Shown piece by piece: positions 62,259 to 64,000 of a stretch of DNA of 64,000 nucleotides. Position numbers and translations under genes: made by a program. Location: NCBI RefSeq assembly GCF_040361195.1, contig NZ_APNE01000001.1; one strand, given 5' to 3'. How positions within the stretch are numbered: the stretch's first letter is position 1; the number at the start of each line of letters is the position of its first letter. The notes beneath the pieces are model-generated. The model saw only the letters and a list, made by a program, of their open reading frames with translations. It did not search any database and was not told the DNA's origin. The DNA is from Salinisphaera hydrothermalis. Lineage in GTDB: Bacteria; Pseudomonadota; Gammaproteobacteria; Nevskiales; Salinisphaeraceae.

Positions 62259-63785
62259 ATGAATGCAAATGCCGCAGAGGCGGTCGCTTCACCGACGCCG
62301 GAGTATGTCCTCGAGGTGTCGCGAGTCATCAAGACTTTCCCTGGCGTCAAGGCGCTCGACGAGGTGAGCTTCGATATCAAGCCCGGCGAGGTTCATGCCC
62401 TGGTCGGCGAAAACGGCGCGGGAAAGTCGACCCTGATGAAGGTTCTGGCCGGAAACTATAAACCGGACGGCGGCACCATTCGGCATATGGGCGAACCGGT
62501 TCGGCACAACAATCCGCTTGAGGCCAAGGAACGGGGCATTCTGCTGATTCATCAGGAGCTTTCGCTCGTGCCGGAGTTGTCGGTCGCCGAAAACATATAT
62601 CTGGGCAGCATGCCGTTGAAGAGCTTCGGGCGGGTCGACTGGCGCGCGCTCAACGAGCAGACGAACCGCGTACTGGAAGATATGCACTGTGGTTTTCGCG
62701 CCAGCGACATCGTGGGCGATTTGTCGATCGCGAAACAGCAGATGGTGGAGATCGCACGTGCCGATGCCTTCCACTGCAACGTGGTCATCTTCGACGAGCC
62801 CACCGCATCGCTGACCGACCAGGAGAAAGAGGCGCTGTTCGAGACGATCAGAAAGCTGAAGGCGCGCGGCGTCGGCATCGTCTATATCTCGCACAAGATG
62901 AGCGAGATCTTCGAGATCACCGATCGTATAACGGTTTTACGAGACGGAAAGACGCAGGGGACGATGAATACGGCGGAGACGAACGCCGACGATGTCACTC
63001 ACCGCATGATCGGCCGCTCTCTGGATTCGTACTTCGAACGCGCCGAGTCGAGCCCGGGAGAGGAGTTGCTCAAGGTTGAGGGGCTGACCATCAAGGGGCT
63101 TATCGAGGACATCAGCTTCGATATAAGGGCCGGCGAGGTCGTCGGCATGTACGGCCTCGTCGGCGCGGGGCGCTCCGAGGTGGCCGAGACCATTTTCGGC
63201 ATTCGCAAGCCGGATGCCGGCACCATTTTCTGGCGTGGTCAGCCGCAGCAGATCACCAGTCCGCATGCCGCGATGAAACTCGGCATCGGTCTGGTGCCCG
63301 AGGACCGCAAGGGCCAGGGCCTGGTGCTGGGCATGGGCGGGCGCGACAACACAACGCTGCCGTTGGTGAACGAGCTCAATGTGTTCGGGTTCATGCAGCG
63401 CGGAAGGGAAACGGCGCTGTTCGACCACTACAAGAAGCAGCTGCAGATTCGAACCACCGGGCCCAAACAGCCCGTAGTCAACCTCAGCGGTGGAAACCAG
63501 CAGAAATTCGTGATCGCCAAATGGCTGGCAACCAAGCCCAAGCTGCTGATCCTGGATGAGCCGACGCGTGGCATCGACGTCGGCTCGAAGTCGGAGATTC
63601 ACAAGCTCATCGCCCGGCTGGCCGAGGAAGGCTTGGCCGTACTGGTCATATCGTCGGAAATGCCGGAAATCATGGGGGTGAGCCAACGCATCCTCACGAT
63701 GGCTGACGGGCGTCTCACCGGTAATTTCGACCACGAGGACGTGACCGAAGACAAGCTTCTGAATGCCGCGTCACCTCGAGAATGA
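62259..63785 (+). CDS. Sugar ABC transporter ATP-binding protein (RbsA-like, double NBD)
   Basis: A 508-aa cytoplasmic ATPase with two fused nucleotide-binding domains. NBD1: Walker A GENGAGKST (~51-59), Q-loop IHQELSLVPELSVAENIYLG, signature LSIAKQQMVEIA, Walker B VVIFDEPTASLT. NBD2 has the degenerate Walker A GLVGAGRSEVAET typical of this family, VPEDRKGQGLV, signature LSGGNQQKFVIAKWL and LLILDEPTRGIDVG. It energises the two permeases just upstream; its position as last gene, after binding protein B, is the reverse of the common rbs order. ATG 62259 follows GGTGAGAG. Confidence 0.93.
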   Translation: MNANAAEAVASPTPEYVLEVSRVIKTFPGVKALDEVSFDIKPGEVHALVGENGAGKSTLMKVLAGNYKPDGGTIRHMGEPVRHNNPLEAKERGILLIHQELSLVPELSVAENIYLGSMPLKSFGRVDWRALNEQTNRVLEDMHCGFRASDIVGDLSIAKQQMVEIARADAFHCNVVIFDEPTASLTDQEKEALFETIRKLKARGVGIVYISHKMSEIFEITDRITVLRDGKTQGTMNTAETNADDVTHRMIGRSLDSYFERAESSPGEELLKVEGLTIKGLIEDISFDIRAGEVVGMYGLVGAGRSEVAETIFGIRKPDAGTIFWRGQPQQITSPHAAMKLGIGLVPEDRKGQGLVLGMGGRDNTTLPLVNELNVFGFMQRGRETALFDHYKKQLQIRTTGPKQPVVNLSGGNQQKFVIAKWLATKPKLLILDEPTRGIDVGSKSEIHKLIARLAEEGLAVLVISSEMPEIMGVSQRILTMADGRLTGNFDHEDVTEDKLLNAASPRE

Positions 63786-64000
63786 GCTGGCTCGATTTGC
63801 CAAGCCGCGCTGCGTTGATACACCTACGCGGCCGTAGGTTCCTGCCCCGCGGGGTGCACACTTCAAGTACGCACAGGCAGGGCTGACCGGGGCCAGACGC
63901 AACGATCGGCTAGCGCCGTAAAGACGTTGTTCGGGTTGGGTTTTGATGGGCCGGTATTCGAAGTCGCCGAGCAAATCCGTTAGAGCCAACGCTGAGGCGA
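63786..64000. other. Right-edge non-coding stretch
   Basis: No gene recognised in the last 215 bases. A 7-bp stem ACCTACG/CGTAGGT with a 4-nt loop (63822-63839) lies 37 bases past the ATPase stop, without a T-run; it may be a weak terminator. Confidence 0.4.

Overview
The window is high-GC DNA (about 60-65% by eye) that is almost fully coding. It looks like a chromosome segment of a gammaproteobacterium: it carries the arginine succinyltransferase (AST) pathway with a Pseudomonas-type two-subunit AstA (AruF/AruG), an Aot-type transporter, UbiK, MtgA, ComM, Rep and paired GlnK/AmtB. A halophile of the Salinisphaera/Halomonas kind is a guess from gene content only. I saw no rRNA, tRNA, CRISPR array, transposase or integrase.

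Layout. 1-3.6 kb: the 3' end of astE, then a basic-amino-acid ABC transporter (aotP, aotQ, aotM, aotJ). 3.6-10 kb: a REP-like repeat block, a 2-oxoadipate dioxygenase (HglS), a small membrane protein, a YihS-like sugar isomerase, an SDR, and a divergent pair of DJ-1-fold genes (GlxA-type AraC regulator and isonitrile-hydratase-like protein). 10-17.5 kb: the AST operon on the minus strand (astC, aruF, aruG, astD, astB), broken by a ~506-bp inverted-repeat (MITE-like) element before astD and by an AT-rich foreign gene placed exactly at the start of astB. With astE and the transporter nearby, the cell can import arginine and degrade it to glutamate and succinate. 17.7-23.1 kb: a GlcNAc catabolic operon (GntR regulator, MFS transporter, NagK, NagB-II, NagA) using a kinase instead of a PTS. 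23-30.8 kb: aldo-keto reductase, LysE-type exporter, 3D-domain protein, DUF2235 hydrolase, DUF72 protein, chemoreceptor, glutaryl-CoA dehydrogenase. 31-35.6 kb: a PaoABC-type molybdenum aldehyde oxidoreductase with a divergent TetR gene and a perfect 18-bp palindrome between them. 35.6-45 kb: NCS1 permease, DUF423, PhzF, polyphosphate kinase, SYLF protein, MtgA, YheT, a cardiolipin-synthase-like protein. 45-49 kb: two GlnK/AmtB pairs, the second with sigma-54-like promoters. 49-53 kb: UbiK, ComM, Rep.

53.5-63.8 kb is an accessory-looking sugar or polyol module of lower GC, with long non-coding gaps. It opens with the most unusual gene here: a winged-helix DNA-binding domain fused to a full-size, family-1-type extracellular solute-binding domain, with no signal peptide. 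Then come a ribose-type solute-binding protein, an SDR dehydrogenase, a VOC metalloprotein, two different RbsC-type permeases, a second paralogous solute-binding protein and an RbsA-type double ATPase. The likely logic is uptake through one ABC transporter with two alternative binding proteins, oxidation by the SDR, and control by the fused regulator. The substrate cannot be read from sequence.

Functions are assigned by recognising motifs and family-typical segments; no database search was run.
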